Below are positions 20,951 to 31,867 of a stretch of DNA of 64,000 bases, piece by piece. Source of the stretch: Vibrio maritimus (GTDB lineage Bacteria; Pseudomonadota; Gammaproteobacteria; Enterobacterales; Vibrionaceae); NCBI GenBank assembly GCA_003263775.1, contig JYJJ01000079.1:558001-622000 (forward strand), given 5' to 3'. The notes below the pieces were generated by a model, which was not told the origin of the DNA, made no database searches, and saw nothing but the letters and a program-made list of their open reading frames with translations. How positions within the stretch are numbered: position 1 is the first letter of the stretch; the number at the start of each line of letters is the position of its first letter. A program made the translations under genes and the position numbers.

Positions 20951-21006
20951 AGTACTCCCTTACAACGTCACTTTATTACACTGTCATGTTTGTACCATCA
21001 CAACGC

Positions 21007-21348
21007 TCAACATGCCAATATTTGTTTAATATTGAACTCCTTACCGGAGAGAAGCCCCCATTCTTTACTTTTGCACTCAGGGCAAATGGAATGATTTTTC
21101 AATACCGCAAAAACCTGCCCGCACTCCCTGCAACGTGCATTCGCTTCAATGATCTCAATGTCTAACTTGGTCTGTTCCAGCTCGGTGCCGTCCACTGCGA
21201 CGGGATAACACGCCTCCACGTACTTGGGGATCATCGATGATAACTCGCCTATTTGCAGCACTATGGTATCTACGGCGGTAACCTGATGCTGCCTAGCAAA
21301 ACGCTGCACCGTTTTCACCACTTCAATGACGACTCCTAGTTCATGCAT
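21007..21348 (-). CDS. hypA: Hydrogenase/urease nickel incorporation protein HypA
   Basis: A 113-residue HypA/HybF protein. The N-terminal MHEL provides the nickel-binding Met-His. Two CxxC pairs (CRECG and CPECK) form the structural zinc site. It delivers Ni to [NiFe]-hydrogenase large subunits together with HypB, encoded 3 kb upstream on the same strand. Hydrogenase structural genes and hypCDEF are not in this window. Confidence 0.93.
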   Translation of the reverse strand: MHELGVVIEVVKTVQRFARQHQVTAVDTIVLQIGELSSMIPKYVEACYPVAVDGTELEQTKLDIEIIEANARCRECGQVFAVLKNHSICPECKSKEWGLLSGKEFNIKQILAC

Positions 21349-21363
21349 AACACCTCCCTATCG

Positions 21364-21387
21364 GCTGGCAACCTTGCGATTGCCAGC
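21364..21387. repeat. Hairpin between hypA and the Fe-S/FAD oxidoreductase gene
   Basis: GCTGGCAA (21364-21371) and TTGCCAGC (21380-21387) form an 8-bp stem with an 8-base loop. There is no T tract on either side, so it may be an mRNA processing or partial attenuation element rather than a terminator. Confidence 0.4.
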
Positions 21388-21417
21388 GAATTTATCTTAC
21401 CTACACTATCCAAGATG

Positions 21418-24119
21418 CTATCCAATCGGCATCAAGGATTTGATTTTCTTGATTGGTTTATACATGGTTACTTTTACTTTACGCTTAATGGCGTACTTGA
21501 TAATTTGCTTACGTGCGTCACGCAGTTCACTGCCTTCCGCGTCATAAACTCTCACCAATGAGATAGCCCCAAACTTACACTTGGTTGTACAAGAGCCGCA
21601 GCCTACGCACATAAAATCATCCGCAGTCACTACTCCACAGCCTAAACAACGCTCGGCCTCTTTTTGCACCTGTTCAGGCGTCAGGTTGCCACGCAAGTCA
21701 CGGAACGTATTACGAGACTGAGCGCCGTCGACATGGTGTAAAGTTTGACGCGGCGCCGTGTCATAGCCCGCCAATTGAACATTCGATTTATCAAATGGGG
21801 TATAAGCTCGCTCTAACCTGCCAAGGCGCAGACTTTGACCGGGTTGAACATAACGATGAATAGAGATCGCCCCTCTTTCCCTTGTGCAATCGCATCAATG
21901 GCAAACCTTGGGCCTGTTAACGCGTCACCACCGACAAAAATATCTGGCTGTACCGTTTGATAAGTCACTTCGTCCGCCTGCACTTGTTGATTTGGCGAAA
22001 CTGAAACATCACTTCCGTTTAATAGCTCGCCCCAATCAATTGCCTGTCCGACGGAAATCAAAACACGATCCGCTTTCACATAGCGAACTTCGCTCTCCTC
22101 AAACACAGGGGAAAATCGCCCTTCGGCATCTATTACCGACAAACAGCGTTTGAACACCACACCAACGACCCTGCCTTCTTCGCTCACGATACGTGATGGC
22201 CCCCAACCGTTGTTGATTGTGATGCCTTCATCCAGCGCTTCAGTGATTTCTTCTCCATGCGCGGGCATTGTTGTTCGACTTTCCAAGCAGTACATCGCAA
22301 CATCTTCGACCTGCGTTCTCACAGCCGTTCGCGCCACATCAATTGCGACATTCCCCCCGCCAATAACCACAATATTGCCTTCGATCGTTGAAGGGTGGCC
22401 AAGGTTGATATCCCGAAGAAACTCAACGCCCGTCATCACGCCTTTTGCATTGGCTCCATCAATCGGGAGTGCTTTGCCTTGCTGCGCACCAATCGCTAAG
22501 TAGAACGCGCGATAGCCTTGTTGACGTAACTGATCCAGCGTGGTCGAATGTCCAACATTCACACCAGTGCGAAACTCGACGCCTAGCTCCCTGAGCACAT
22601 CGATTTCCGCCTCAATCACATTCTTTTCTAAGCGATAAGAGGGTATCCCAAGCGTTAACATGCCACCCAAGACAGGCTGCTTCTCAAATACGGTCACGCT
22701 ATAGCCTTCAACGGCTAGAAAATACGCACATGACAAACCGGCTGGACCGCTGCCTACTACAGCGATTTTCTTATCGGTATAGTTATGGCGCTTAGTGGGG
22801 ATATAACGAGTGTCTGAGTCTAAGTCTTGCTGTGCGATAAATTTTTTGATGTCGTCGATGGCAACGGGGTCATCGATATCTCCGCGAGTACATTCAGACT
22901 CACAATTACGTGGGCAAATACGACCGCAAACCGCTGGCAGTGGGTTTTCCTGTTTGATCATCTCTAGGGCTTCAATGTATCTACCTTGCGATGCTAATTT
23001 AATGTAGCCCTGTATACCGATATGGGCAGGACACCCCGCTTTACACGGTGCTGATCCATCGTCGTTGGCGACCTGACGGTTCACACGATAGTCGGGATTA
23101 AACTTATCGTCTCCCCACTCATTAGTGTATGGAAGCTCTCGCTCTTTTTTAATTTTTGGCTGGGTGGCACAAAGCTTTTGCCCTAGTCTGAGCGCGTTGG
23201 TCGGGCAGGTCTCGACACACTCTCCGCACGCTACACATTTGGTCTCATCAATCTTCACCACATAGTTGGATCGAATCATGTCGGGGTTTTGCCACTGCTC
23301 TGCTAACCGCAAAGCAAAACAGCCACATCCGCAGCAGTTGCAGATGGCATGCGTCTCTCCTGAACCGTCAAAATTGGGGATTTGGTGCATCAAGCCGTTT
23401 TCTTCTGCTTTGCGCAGTACCGCTTTGGCCTCATCTCGGGAGATTTCTTTGCCTCTGCCAGTACGAATGTAGTACTCGGCGGCATGCCCCATTTGTATAC
23501 AAATGTCATCTTTGATATGCCCACAACCCTCCCCCTGAGCTTCACGTGATGCTCGACATGCACAATCGGACAGCGAGAACACGTGGTTGTCATCAAGGTA
23601 TTTCGACACCTCCTCATAAGAAGCGCTCCTAGTATCCCCATCAATCGCAGTTTCGATGGGAATAACCCGCATCGGCCCTTTTCCAATCGGAACATTCCCT
23701 GCAGCCATAGGGCCGCGCTTCTTACCAAAATCATCAAATGCTTTGCCAAGCTGCGGATATTGCTCAATAAGAGCTTTGTTGTTGACCACCATCTCCATAT
23801 GACCCGGCACCCAAACGTCATGCCAGTACTTATCAACTCCATCGATTTTATTCACGAACGCCGCACCTATTACGGCTAGCTCCCAAAGCAAAGTTTCTGT
23901 TACTTCGACAGATTTACCGCATTTGTTGGCGACCTCAACTGCGCTCAGTGGCTGTTTTAGTTCCAGTGCCAGTCCCACCTCTGCCATCTCATCACTCATG
24001 ATGGGCTCAAAAATACGGTACTCGGGATCCGACGCCGTAGCAGCGCGTTTGGAGCCATCTTTGACCATACTGATTTTATTCGCGTATGAGATTACCTTCT
24101 GCTTTACTGCTTGTTCCAT
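21418..24119 (-). CDS. Large Fe-S/FAD oxidoreductase (GltD-like) in hyp cluster, one apparent frameshift
   Basis: Repaired, about 900 residues. Order of parts: an N-terminal helical region with clustered cysteines (SDCACRASREAQGEGC, CNCCGCGC); a 4Fe-4S ferredoxin motif (CVACGECVETCP); a GltD-type N-terminal Fe-S region (CKAGCPAHI, CGRICPRNCESEC); an FAD/NAD(P) domain (VVGSGPAGLSCAYFLA, VVIGGGNVAIDVARTA); and a C-terminal ferredoxin motif (CVGCGSCTTKCKFG). It probably moves electrons between NAD(P)H and a ferredoxin or hydrogenase partner; this is inference. I use ATG 24119, 8 bases after AGGGG; an in-frame ATG at 24146 overlaps hypB. The frame breaks in the C run at 21870-21873. Confidence 0.8.
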
Positions 24120-24130
24120 CACCTCGTCCC

Positions 24131-24802
24131 CTAATCTGCATTCCATTCACTCACTTGCTGGCGTAACCACCCTGTCCAATCTTCGATACCAGCGCCAGTT
24201 TTGGCAGAGATGGCAAAGATTTGAATGTTAGGGTTAAGTGCTTTAGCGCGCTCTATGACAGCGTCTAAATCGAAATCAAAATACTCCAGAGTATCGATTT
24301 TGTTAATTAGCAACACATCGCAAATCGAGAACATCAGTGGATATTTAAGAGGCTTATCGTCTCCTTCTGGTACGCTTAAAATCATCGCGTTTTTTACTGC
24401 CCCAGTGTCAAACTCAGCAGGACAAACTAGATTGCCTACATTTTCGAGTATGACCAAGTCGAGCTCATCGGCTTGCAGTCCATCCAAGCCTTGCGCGGTC
24501 ATATCTGCGTCTAAGTGACACATGCCGCCAGTATGAAGCTGAATGACTTTGACGCCCTGCTTAGCAATAGTGTGGGCATCTACATCCGAGTCGATATCCG
24601 CTTCCATGACGCCAACGCGTACGTCGCGTTTGATTTGCTCTAAGGTTTGAACCAAGGTCGTGGTTTTGCCGGAGCCCGGAGACGACATTAGATTGAGAAG
24701 AAACAGCTTACGTGCTTTTAGAGAATCTCTTAACAAGTCAGCTTGACGATCATTGTTTTCAAATACACTCTCTTTAATTTCCATTACTTTGAAATCTGAC
24801 AT
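24131..24802 (-). CDS. hypB: Hydrogenase nickel incorporation GTPase HypB
   Basis: A 223-residue SIMIBI-class GTPase with P-loop SSPGSGKTT, a DxxSDVDAHT switch, the metal-site motif HTGGMCHLDADM, ENVGNLVCPAEFD and NKID. It hydrolyses GTP to drive nickel insertion with HypA. The His-rich nickel store present in some HypB proteins is missing. ATG 24802 follows a GGGAAGG ribosome site; the in-frame GTG one codon earlier is less likely. The stop lies 11 bases before the oxidoreductase start. Confidence 0.93.
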   Translation of the reverse strand: MSDFKVMEIKESVFENNDRQADLLRDSLKARKLFLLNLMSSPGSGKTTTLVQTLEQIKRDVRVGVMEADIDSDVDAHTIAKQGVKVIQLHTGGMCHLDADMTAQGLDGLQADELDLVILENVGNLVCPAEFDTGAVKNAMILSVPEGDDKPLKYPLMFSICDVLLINKIDTLEYFDFDLDAVIERAKALNPNIQIFAISAKTGAGIEDWTGWLRQQVSEWNAD

Positions 24803-24814
24803 CACCCTTCCCCT

Positions 24815-25387
24815 CTAACCAATAACGCCAATCAAAACACCACAACTCACAATGACTGCTGCCAACTTTTGTGACGACACCAACTTCACCAATTGACTAC
24901 CTAGTCCCATAATGACGGCCGACCCCATCAACATTCCAATGGCAAATGTAGCTAGAGACGCATGACCCACTTCAACGCCGTGAGCCCAACCATGAATGGA
25001 TACCGCTAACAATGAAGCTGTCACTAGTACTTTCGCCAGCCAAGATCCCGAGTTAAGCTTCCAGACAGCAAACCCAGCGACGAAAACTGAGCCTAGTATC
25101 AAGGTTTCCATCAGACTGCTGGCCTCCCACCAAAGTCCAAATACGAAGCCAGCCCCCATCATGCAAAGAGCCGCAATGATAAATGACCCGCCTTTTAACT
25201 TCTCAAAGCAAGACATTTGGCTAGCTATACCCATGGCAAGCAAGATCAATAGATGATCAAGCCCGAGGAAAGGGTGGAAAAACCCACTCAATAACGAAAC
25301 TGATAGCCCATCATGAATGCCGTGAGCGTGTGCGAATGGCGATACCAAAACCACCGCTCCACTAAGTAACTTCATTACCTTTTTCAT
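24815..25387 (-). CDS. HupE/UreJ family nickel or cobalt transporter
   Basis: A 190-residue membrane protein with a signal-like start and about six to seven membrane spans. The HAHGIHDG and FFHPFLGLDHLL motifs near the N-terminus and IHGWAHGVE later are diagnostic of HupE/UreJ, secondary Ni/Co importers. It lies 12 bases upstream of hypB on the same strand and would supply nickel to HypA/HypB. A GGAAGGAAA ribosome site precedes the start. Confidence 0.88.
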   Translation of the reverse strand: MKKVMKLLSGAVVLVSPFAHAHGIHDGLSVSLLSGFFHPFLGLDHLLILLAMGIASQMSCFEKLKGGSFIIAALCMMGAGFVFGLWWEASSLMETLILGSVFVAGFAVWKLNSGSWLAKVLVTASLLAVSIHGWAHGVEVGHASLATFAIGMLMGSAVIMGLGSQLVKLVSSQKLAAVIVSCGVLIGVIG

Positions 25388-25781
25388 TGCTGTTTCCTTC
25401 CATATCTAAAATACATTTAGAGCAATCACTCTATTTTTTAAAAACAATAATATGGAACCACAATGGTTTGCTGTGATTACTCTCTCAAATACGAATTAGG
25501 GAAATAGCTAGATAAGAAACATGTTCAAATTTGCTACAAAGATCGAATTTATGTGCGGCTATTTATCTAGGTAACATCCCGGAATATAAAGAAAAAACCC
25601 GAAGCAAACTGCTTCGGGTAGATGCTTGACCAATGCGAATAACAAGTGAATCAAGAAAGTGGAAGAACTATAGAGCTTCACAAAAAAGTTAGTAATCTCC
25701 TCTCGCATACCATTTAAATTAGGCAACATATCTTGTACTTCAACCAAAACTAACAATCTGATTGTTTGTTTACTATTCCAC
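25388..25781. other. Intergenic region between hupE and the MFS transporter gene
   Basis: An AT-rich stretch of nearly 400 bases with no gene I can support. It holds the hupE upstream region (a small CTAAA/TTTAG inverted repeat near the start codon) and the terminator of the MFS gene described separately. The open frames here have no family resemblance. Confidence 0.6.
25592..25618 (-). terminator. Rho-independent terminator downstream of MFS transporter gene
   Basis: CCCGAAGCA (25598-25606) pairs with TGCTTCGGG (25610-25618) around a 3-base loop. On the minus strand the stem is followed by six T. It lies about 165 bases after the MFS stop, so the transcript has a long 3' tail. Confidence 0.85.
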
Positions 25782-26963
25782 CTACTGTAGAACAGAACTT
25801 TGTGTTGCGTTCCCACTCTCTTGAGCAGCAAAGTACACCAATAATAATAGTGAACCTGCTGCACAAACTAAACAGACATAGAAAGCGTCGAAATAGCTAT
25901 ACAGCTCCCCGACTACACCAACGGAAAGACTCGCCAACAACATGCTAATTTGTAACAGACTGGTGAACAGCGTTGATGCCGTGCCTAAACGCTCTTTCAT
26001 CATATCCTGCAACGCTACCATGCCGAGTGTGGCGGTAATACCAATGAAAATACCATTGAGGATTTGCGCGGCGAGTAATTGCCAAATCTGGATAACATTG
26101 AGCATGACGAGATAGAATGCGGTACCACTGACTAAAGAAATAAGTAGCAGCTTCATGGTCCCAAACTTTATCGCCATACGCCCTGCTTTTATCATGATTG
26201 GCAATTCGCACAGTGCGGCCATACCAAACATATAGCCCACCCAACTGGCATCAACTTTTAGCTCCTGTGATAAGTAAAGGGGCATACTGACGATATAGAG
26301 ATTGTTGGCACAGAACATCAATATCAACGCAAGACAAAAAAGCGGTACCCTACTTCCAATCGGCGCACGAGGCTTGGGTTCTGACGTTTGTGGTTTAACG
26401 ATACTGTTTGGCAAGTAGAGCGCGGCAAGCACCATAGCGACTAACGTTGCGAAAGCTGCAATTAAAAACGAAGCGCTATAGCCAAAATGAGCTTTTAACG
26501 TGAATGCCATAGGAGGGCCGACTACCCAAGCAATCGCCGTTCCTGCTCGCATAATGGAAAGAAAGCTGGCGCTGTCCTCAATATGCTCATCGGCATACTC
26601 TCGCCCTAAAGCGAACAACTGGCCAAAAATAGCACCACTCACACTACCAAACACGACGGCAAAACCCACCGCGAGATAATAGTTACGAGTAAAGCTAAAA
26701 CCCAGCACCGTAATTAAGTAGCAACCAAGCGCAACCAGCAGTATGTGTTTTCTATCCCAACCTTGATCAGACTTCATCGCGATGTATTGCGACACAATAA
26801 CGGCCGAGAGAAATGAAGCAATCATGTAAACACTGAGCATGGTTGGGCTTGCGCCCAGCGCTTCAATAACAAACAGACTAGAAAGTGGATAGAAAAATGA
26901 CCCACATATCCCAGCGACAAAGGTCATTATCAAAAAAATGATGGATTCTTTGGTTTTAAACAT
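25782..26963 (-). CDS. MFS transporter, sugar efflux (SetA-like) type
   Basis: A 393-residue protein with about twelve hydrophobic spans and a central charged loop (near KPQTSEPKPRAP). The SetA/SotB-like pattern includes the inter-span motif MKSDQGWDRKHILL. Members export sugars or sugar analogues across the inner membrane; the substrate here is unknown. I use ATG 26963, which has GAGGGG upstream, rather than ATG 26996. The divergent AraC-type gene probably regulates it. Confidence 0.8.
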   Translation of the reverse strand: MFKTKESIIFLIMTFVAGICGSFFYPLSSLFVIEALGASPTMLSVYMIASFLSAVIVSQYIAMKSDQGWDRKHILLVALGCYLITVLGFSFTRNYYLAVGFAVVFGSVSGAIFGQLFALGREYADEHIEDSASFLSIMRAGTAIAWVVGPPMAFTLKAHFGYSASFLIAAFATLVAMVLAALYLPNSIVKPQTSEPKPRAPIGSRVPLFCLALILMFCANNLYIVSMPLYLSQELKVDASWVGYMFGMAALCELPIMIKAGRMAIKFGTMKLLLISLVSGTAFYLVMLNVIQIWQLLAAQILNGIFIGITATLGMVALQDMMKERLGTASTLFTSLLQISMLLASLSVGVVGELYSYFDAFYVCLVCAAGSLLLLVYFAAQESGNATQSSVLQ

Positions 26964-27069
26964 AGCGCGCTCCCCTCGCTTAGCCGTTTTACTCATTCGG
27001 TATAGTCGTTAGTTTACGGTCACTCGTCTTAAATCATTAATGGCAATCCGTCGATTGTTGATACTTTTC

Positions 27070-27084
27070 ATTCATTTAATGAAT
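27070..27084. promoter_or_regulatory. Inverted repeat in the MFS/AraC divergent intergenic region
   Basis: ATTCATT-T-AATGAAT is a 7-1-7 palindrome immediately upstream of the predicted AraC-gene promoter, and the sequence GAATTGGTT is repeated directly at 27081 and 27097. These could be operator half-sites; unproven. Confidence 0.35.
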
Positions 27085-27089
27085 TGGTT

Positions 27090-27118
27090 TTGACTGAATT
27101 GGTTAACTTTCATATTCT
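27090..27118 (+). promoter_or_regulatory. Sigma-70 promoter for the AraC-type regulator gene
   Basis: TTGACT (27090-27095) and TATTCT (27113-27118) are separated by exactly 17 bases. The GTG start of the regulator lies 37 bases further on, behind AAGGA. Confidence 0.6.
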
Positions 27119-27155
27119 GATGACAGTTCAAGGACGGAAGTAAGGACGACTGAAG

Positions 27156-28057
27156 GTGAAGCCACTAATAGAAAACGTGCTAAGTGAAAACGACTTTAAC
27201 TGGACGGTAAAAGAGTTTTATTGTCACAGTGGAAGCGCACAGCGTACTTGCACTTGGCATTATCATTCTGAATATGAGCTGGTGTTATATCGTGACCCAA
27301 AAAAGCAGGTCTCTGGTCACTATTTTGCTGGCGATTCTGTAAATGATATTCACCACAACTGTTTGCTTCTTTACGGACCAGGCCTACCTCATATGGTGAC
27401 GGGCTCAATAAAAAATTGTCAGCAACCAGAGCACAGCACCCTAATTCTTTGGTTTCGACATCAGTGGATAGAATCACTCATTAAAACACTGCCAGAGTTC
27501 AAGCACTTAACGCGAACACTTGCTAAAGCGGCCTATGGTTTAACGTTTAGCGCAGAGACCGCCGAATTCATTTATGAACAGCTACGCCATTTAGAGAAGT
27601 ATGAGACGCATCATCAGCTTATCAGGGTGTTACGCGCACTCAGTGCATTAATCGATGATGAGAATGCACGAGCAGTGTCGATAACGCCTTATGGAATGCA
27701 GCATATTGACGATCATGAATCAACAAAGCGTGTCGAACTGGCTCGACGTTTCATCGAACAACACTACGCTGAGCCAATAAAAGTCGGCGATTTGTGTCAA
27801 GCATTGCACATCAGTGAGAGCTCCGCCTATCGATTGTTTGAGCGTCACTTTCTAGAAAATTTTAGCGAGCACCTAAAGCGATTTCGCATTGGCAAAGCGT
27901 GTGAGATGTTGGTTAATGGCGATATGCCTGTGGCATCAATTGCAGAGTTGTCAGGGTTTAATAACGTCTCCAACTTTAACCGTCAGTTCAAAGGCGTTAA
28001 AGGATGACGCCATCCCAATTCCGAGCGCAGTATTTAACAGGCAAAGTGACCGCTTAA
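27156..28057 (+). CDS. AraC family transcriptional regulator, one apparent frameshift near the C-terminus
   Basis: Repaired, 300 residues. The N-terminal half is a cupin-type ligand domain (TWHYHSEYELVLYRD, GPGLPHMV). The C-terminal 100 residues carry the two AraC helix-turn-helix motifs (VGDLCQALHISESSAYRLF, then MPVASIAELSGFNNVSNFNRQFK). The frame is lost at 28002-28003, where one G seems missing; restoring it gives the standard AraC ending KGMTPSQFRAQY. GTG is the start. It is divergent from the MFS transporter gene, the likely target. Confidence 0.85.
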
Positions 28058-28101
28058 CCGGCATCAATTGCCGGTTAATAATTTCTACACGTTGCAACGC
28101 G

Positions 28102-29150
28102 CTAGACGTCAACTACCATGCTGCCATCTTCCGACTGGTAACGAGACCATATTTCAGCCAGAGTCTCTTTGTTGAGTTCAATTTCCTTGTCCTTCAAAAA
28201 CGCTTCATTGTATAACTTGGAGTATGAACGCTCAGCCAGATCGCAGCTGAAGGTAACGATAGTCTTTCCCTTACCCATTCTTGCTGCTGCATAGAGAGCC
28301 CCAGCTACATTAAGTGCAGAGCTACTGCCTAATAGAATACCGTCGTGCTCGGAAACTAGCCGCGATATCGTTACTAAGTCCTGATCCGGCAAAGTGATAG
28401 CATGATTTATTTTGGCCTGTCTGAAGTTCTCCACTTCTCGCATGATACCAATGCCTTCCGTGAAGGAGCTGCCACTTGACTGATACTGCCCAGACTTCAG
28501 AAAAGAATAAATGCCCGAACCATCAGGATCAACTAACCAGGTTTTACAGCTTGGCTTTTGCTGGGACAAATAATGCGAGTTACCTGCAATGGTTCCTCCC
28601 GTCCCAGCCACCGTAACAAGAGCATCAATCTTACCCTCTGTTTGCTGCCAGATTTCCGGGCCGGTATGCAAATAGTGAGCTCGGTAGTTACTTAAGTTCT
28701 CGAACTGATTGGCCCACCAATAGTCATCATGCTCAGCACCAATACGTTTAGCGGTATGGTAAAAATGATCAGGATTAGAAAAAGGACAAGGGTCGACCAA
28801 CCGCAATTCTGCACCGTGCAGAGCAACCATTCGCTCTTTTTCTTGTGCCTGCCCTTTTGGCATGACTACCAACATTTTGTATCCCAGCGACTTGGCCACC
28901 AACGCCAAACCAATACCAGTATTGCCGGCTGTGCCTTCAACTATCGTCATTCCCGCTTAAGCTCGCCACTATCAATCGCATCTTTCACGAGCTGAAGCGC
29001 CGCCCTATCTTTTATAGAGCCTCCGGGGTTTTGATGTTCACATTTAAGAAGAATGTCACAGCCGGAGATTTCGGAAAGACTATTTATTCGAACTAAGTCG
29101 GTATGACCGATGAGTTCACTAACATTGTTTGCGACAGGGGCAAATGACAT
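28102..29150 (-). CDS. PLP-dependent cysteine synthase family protein, one apparent frameshift
   Basis: Repaired, about 349 residues. The PLP lysine lies in NPGGSIKDRAA and the phosphate loop is GTGGTIAG; EGTAGNTGIGLA is the substrate loop. Overall the protein fits the CysK/CBS fold-type II family, making cysteine from O-acetylserine and sulfide or a similar beta-replacement. ATG 29150 has GGAG five bases upstream. The frame breaks at about 28955, with one C lost on the coding strand (AAGCCGGG expected). It is longer than E. coli CysK (323 residues), so a specialised member is possible. Confidence 0.85.
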
Positions 29151-29423
29151 AACCACTCCATTTGGTATCAGATTCACTAATTAATCGATTTGTTACTTGA
29201 ACATCATAAGCTTAGCCGCGCCTTGTGTGGAGTCAAGACAAGGAGTCAGCGGTGGTGTTGCGACAGGCTATCGTGCTCGTCACCTCCACAGAAACTGATT
29301 TTTAATAGAGCAAATCACCCAATTTTTGGTATGTTACATCAGAGTACCTAGCAGACTGACCAAAAACTTAACGAAAAATTTGAGGTTGGGATAAAGGAAA
29401 AAGAGTAAAGGAATCACATTTAA

Positions 29424-30274
29424 ATGACACTCGAAACACAACATGCTTTGGTGGTTGAAGGCGGCGCGATGCGGGGCATATTTGCTGCTGGAGTTTTGGA
29501 CGGTTTTCTCGACCATAGCTATAACCCATTTGATTTTTGCATTGGTGTCTCTGCAGGTGCGACCAATATTGCTTCTTGGCTTTCTAATCAGCGTGGACGA
29601 ACCTATACCATCATATCCGACTACTCTTGTCGGCCTGAGTTTATCAACTTTGGTAAGTTTGCCAGAGGTGGTCATTGGTTAGATCTCGACTGGCTCTGGG
29701 ATCATATTGCATTGCACTACCCCTATGACATGCAAGCCTTTAGCGAGCAATCTATTCCCTTCCATATCGTGACCACCGATGTCACTTCGGGTGCCCCTGT
29801 CTATACATTAGGCACTGAAAGTAATTTGGAAAGCATACTCAAAGCATCTTGTTCACTGCCGGTGGCTTACCGAACCCCTATCAGTTTCGAAGGCCGAAAA
29901 ATGATTGATGGCGGAGTGGCTGACTCTATCCCAGTTGTTGAGGCATACAAAAAAGGGGCAAGAGTCATCACAGTGATCCTGTCTCAAAAGCAAGGCTATA
30001 TGAAGCGTCCCCCAAAGGCACCATGGATACTGCGTCGGCTGATGAAAAACACCCCCAACTCGCGGAGGCTATGATTAATCGTGCCGAGCAATACAACCAA
30101 ACGATGGCATTTATTAATCACCCTCCAAAAGACTGCACAATTAATGTGATTACACCTGATGATAGCTTCGCTGTAGGAAGGCTCACGACAGATAAAGAGA
30201 AACTTGAAGCTGGGTATCAAATGGGACTGAGAGCAGCACAGGACGTGGTTCAGCAAGCTCTATTTACTCGCTAA
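29424..30274 (+). CDS. Patatin-like phospholipase (YjjU-like), one apparent frameshift
   Basis: Repaired, 283 residues. The oxyanion loop GGAMRGIF, the nucleophile elbow GVSAG, and the catalytic Asp in DGGVADSIP are all present. These Ser-Asp dyad lipases hydrolyse phospholipid acyl chains; no signal peptide is seen, so it probably acts in the cytoplasm. The frame breaks in the A run at 30045-30049 (RRLMKKHPQLAEAM when repaired). Confidence 0.87.
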
Positions 30275-31746
30275 GTTTCAACGCTGTAATTTCCATTGGT
30301 TTACCATAAAAATAGCCTTGTTGAACGACTACCCCTTTTGCCTTGAGATAATTTGCTTGCTCCAACTGCTCTACCCCTTCTGCAATCAAGCTAAGGTTTA
30401 GAGACTGAGCCATCGAAATAATCGCGTCAAGCACAGGAACGTTCACACTGTCATGCCCAATTGAGTCAACAAAGCACTTATCGATCTTCAAGCAATCTAT
30501 TGGCGTTGACTCGAGCATTGACAAAGAAGTTTGTCCCGTACCAAAGTCGTCAATCAAGATCTCTATCCCATTAGATCTTAAGTGACTGATTGCACTCTTG
30601 GCTTGACGGCTAAGCAACTGACGCTCGGTTATTTCAACTCCCAGAGTGATCCCATTGGCTTCAAGCTGCTCGGCGTGAGATATCAGCTTCTCGCATCTAT
30701 CTTTAACTAAAAAGTAACCAGGTGGAAAGTTGATACCAAGGTGAAATGGCCTCGACAGAGATACTTCTGAAAAATCGCTCATCGCTTTATCGACGACGAT
30801 GTCAGTCAATGAATTGATTAATCCACATTCCTCCAAAATAGGAATAAAGACATCTGGGTAAACAAGACCACGCTCTGGATGGTTCCAACGAACCAGAGCT
30901 TCAACTCCACTCACTTTGCCACTAACTACATTGAACTGAGGTTGATAATGTAATACGAACTGCTTGTGTTTGACCGCATTCTCAACGTCGCTATAAATAC
31001 CCGAACTTTGTGAAAGGAGGCGACGGATATAAAAAAGAGCCATGTAAGCGGTTAAGGTGCTTGGTATCGCGGCCAAGAAATAGAACCAACCCTTCTCTTT
31101 AATTAACTCTAGACTGGCAATAAGTTGAATTTCTTGACCCGGAATATCAGTACTCGCCGTATACGCAAACAAACCATCGTTTCTGACTGAGTCACTTGGT
31201 GTGGACTGGTCACCAATAAAAAGTGCCGCAGACTTGAGCCTTGGCTCAGTTCGATAGCCTAAATTAGCTCGCATATAGTCTAGCGCGAGCAATGACACCG
31301 CATAATAAACTTGATCATTGAGTACCTTCTATTGATCACCGCTATCGACGTGTCTTGTGATCTCGCATCGGGACGAGTTCCATGGATTGTGATTCATCCG
31401 TTAAGTTACCCAAGTCAACGATTGAACGATTGATCACATTTCCCAGTGATGAACAGATAATTTTTCCATCAGAAATAATCTGCATTTCAAGAATTTCACG
31501 CTCATATCGCAAAACTTGTTGAAGATAATGGCAATTGGTTGGTGCGACCAGAGCGGCTTTATTTTCCATCGAGACATTGTATACGATCCTACTGTACGCA
31601 TTCGCATACCCATCACCCAGCTGGCGAATAGTATCTTTTACGCTCAGCAACGCGAGCACTAAAAGCGTCACAGTAACTAAAACGAGTGGTACAAGAGCAG
31701 CTGCCCAAAACAGTACGCTTCGATTCGTCGTATTCAACCCAAACAT
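30264..31746 (-). CDS. CSS-motif EAL-domain c-di-GMP phosphodiesterase, two apparent frameshifts
   Basis: Repaired, about 494 residues from ATG 31746. A membrane span near the N-terminus is followed by a periplasmic CSS domain (the CSS triad is in KIICSSLG) and a second span (FYFLAAIPSTLTAYMALF). The EAL domain follows with GVEALVRW, INFPPGYF, EITERQLL, DDFGTG, KIDKCF and AEGVE, so it looks catalytically competent. It degrades c-di-GMP to pGpG; the CSS part senses periplasmic redox in characterised relatives. Frame breaks are at 31317-31318 and 31344-31345. An in-frame GTG at 31806 is an alternative start, but it lies against the ackA terminator. The 3' end overlaps the patatin gene tail by 11 bases (convergent). 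Confidence 0.85.
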
Positions 31747-31806
31747 ATCAATCCAATTTTTTAACTTAACCTTATAATCATAAACGATTTCTTCTTCGTG
31801 TAGCAC

Positions 31807-31835
31807 AAAAAACCCGAAGCTAGATACTTCGGGTT
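31807..31835 (-). terminator. Rho-independent terminator of ackA
   Basis: AACCCGAAG (31811-31819) and CTTCGGGTT (31827-31835) form a 9-bp stem with a 7-base loop; on the minus strand it is followed by a T tract. It begins about 30 bases after the ackA stop. Confidence 0.88.
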
Positions 31836-31867
31836 AAGGGGTCATAAGATATTGGGGTATCAAATGA

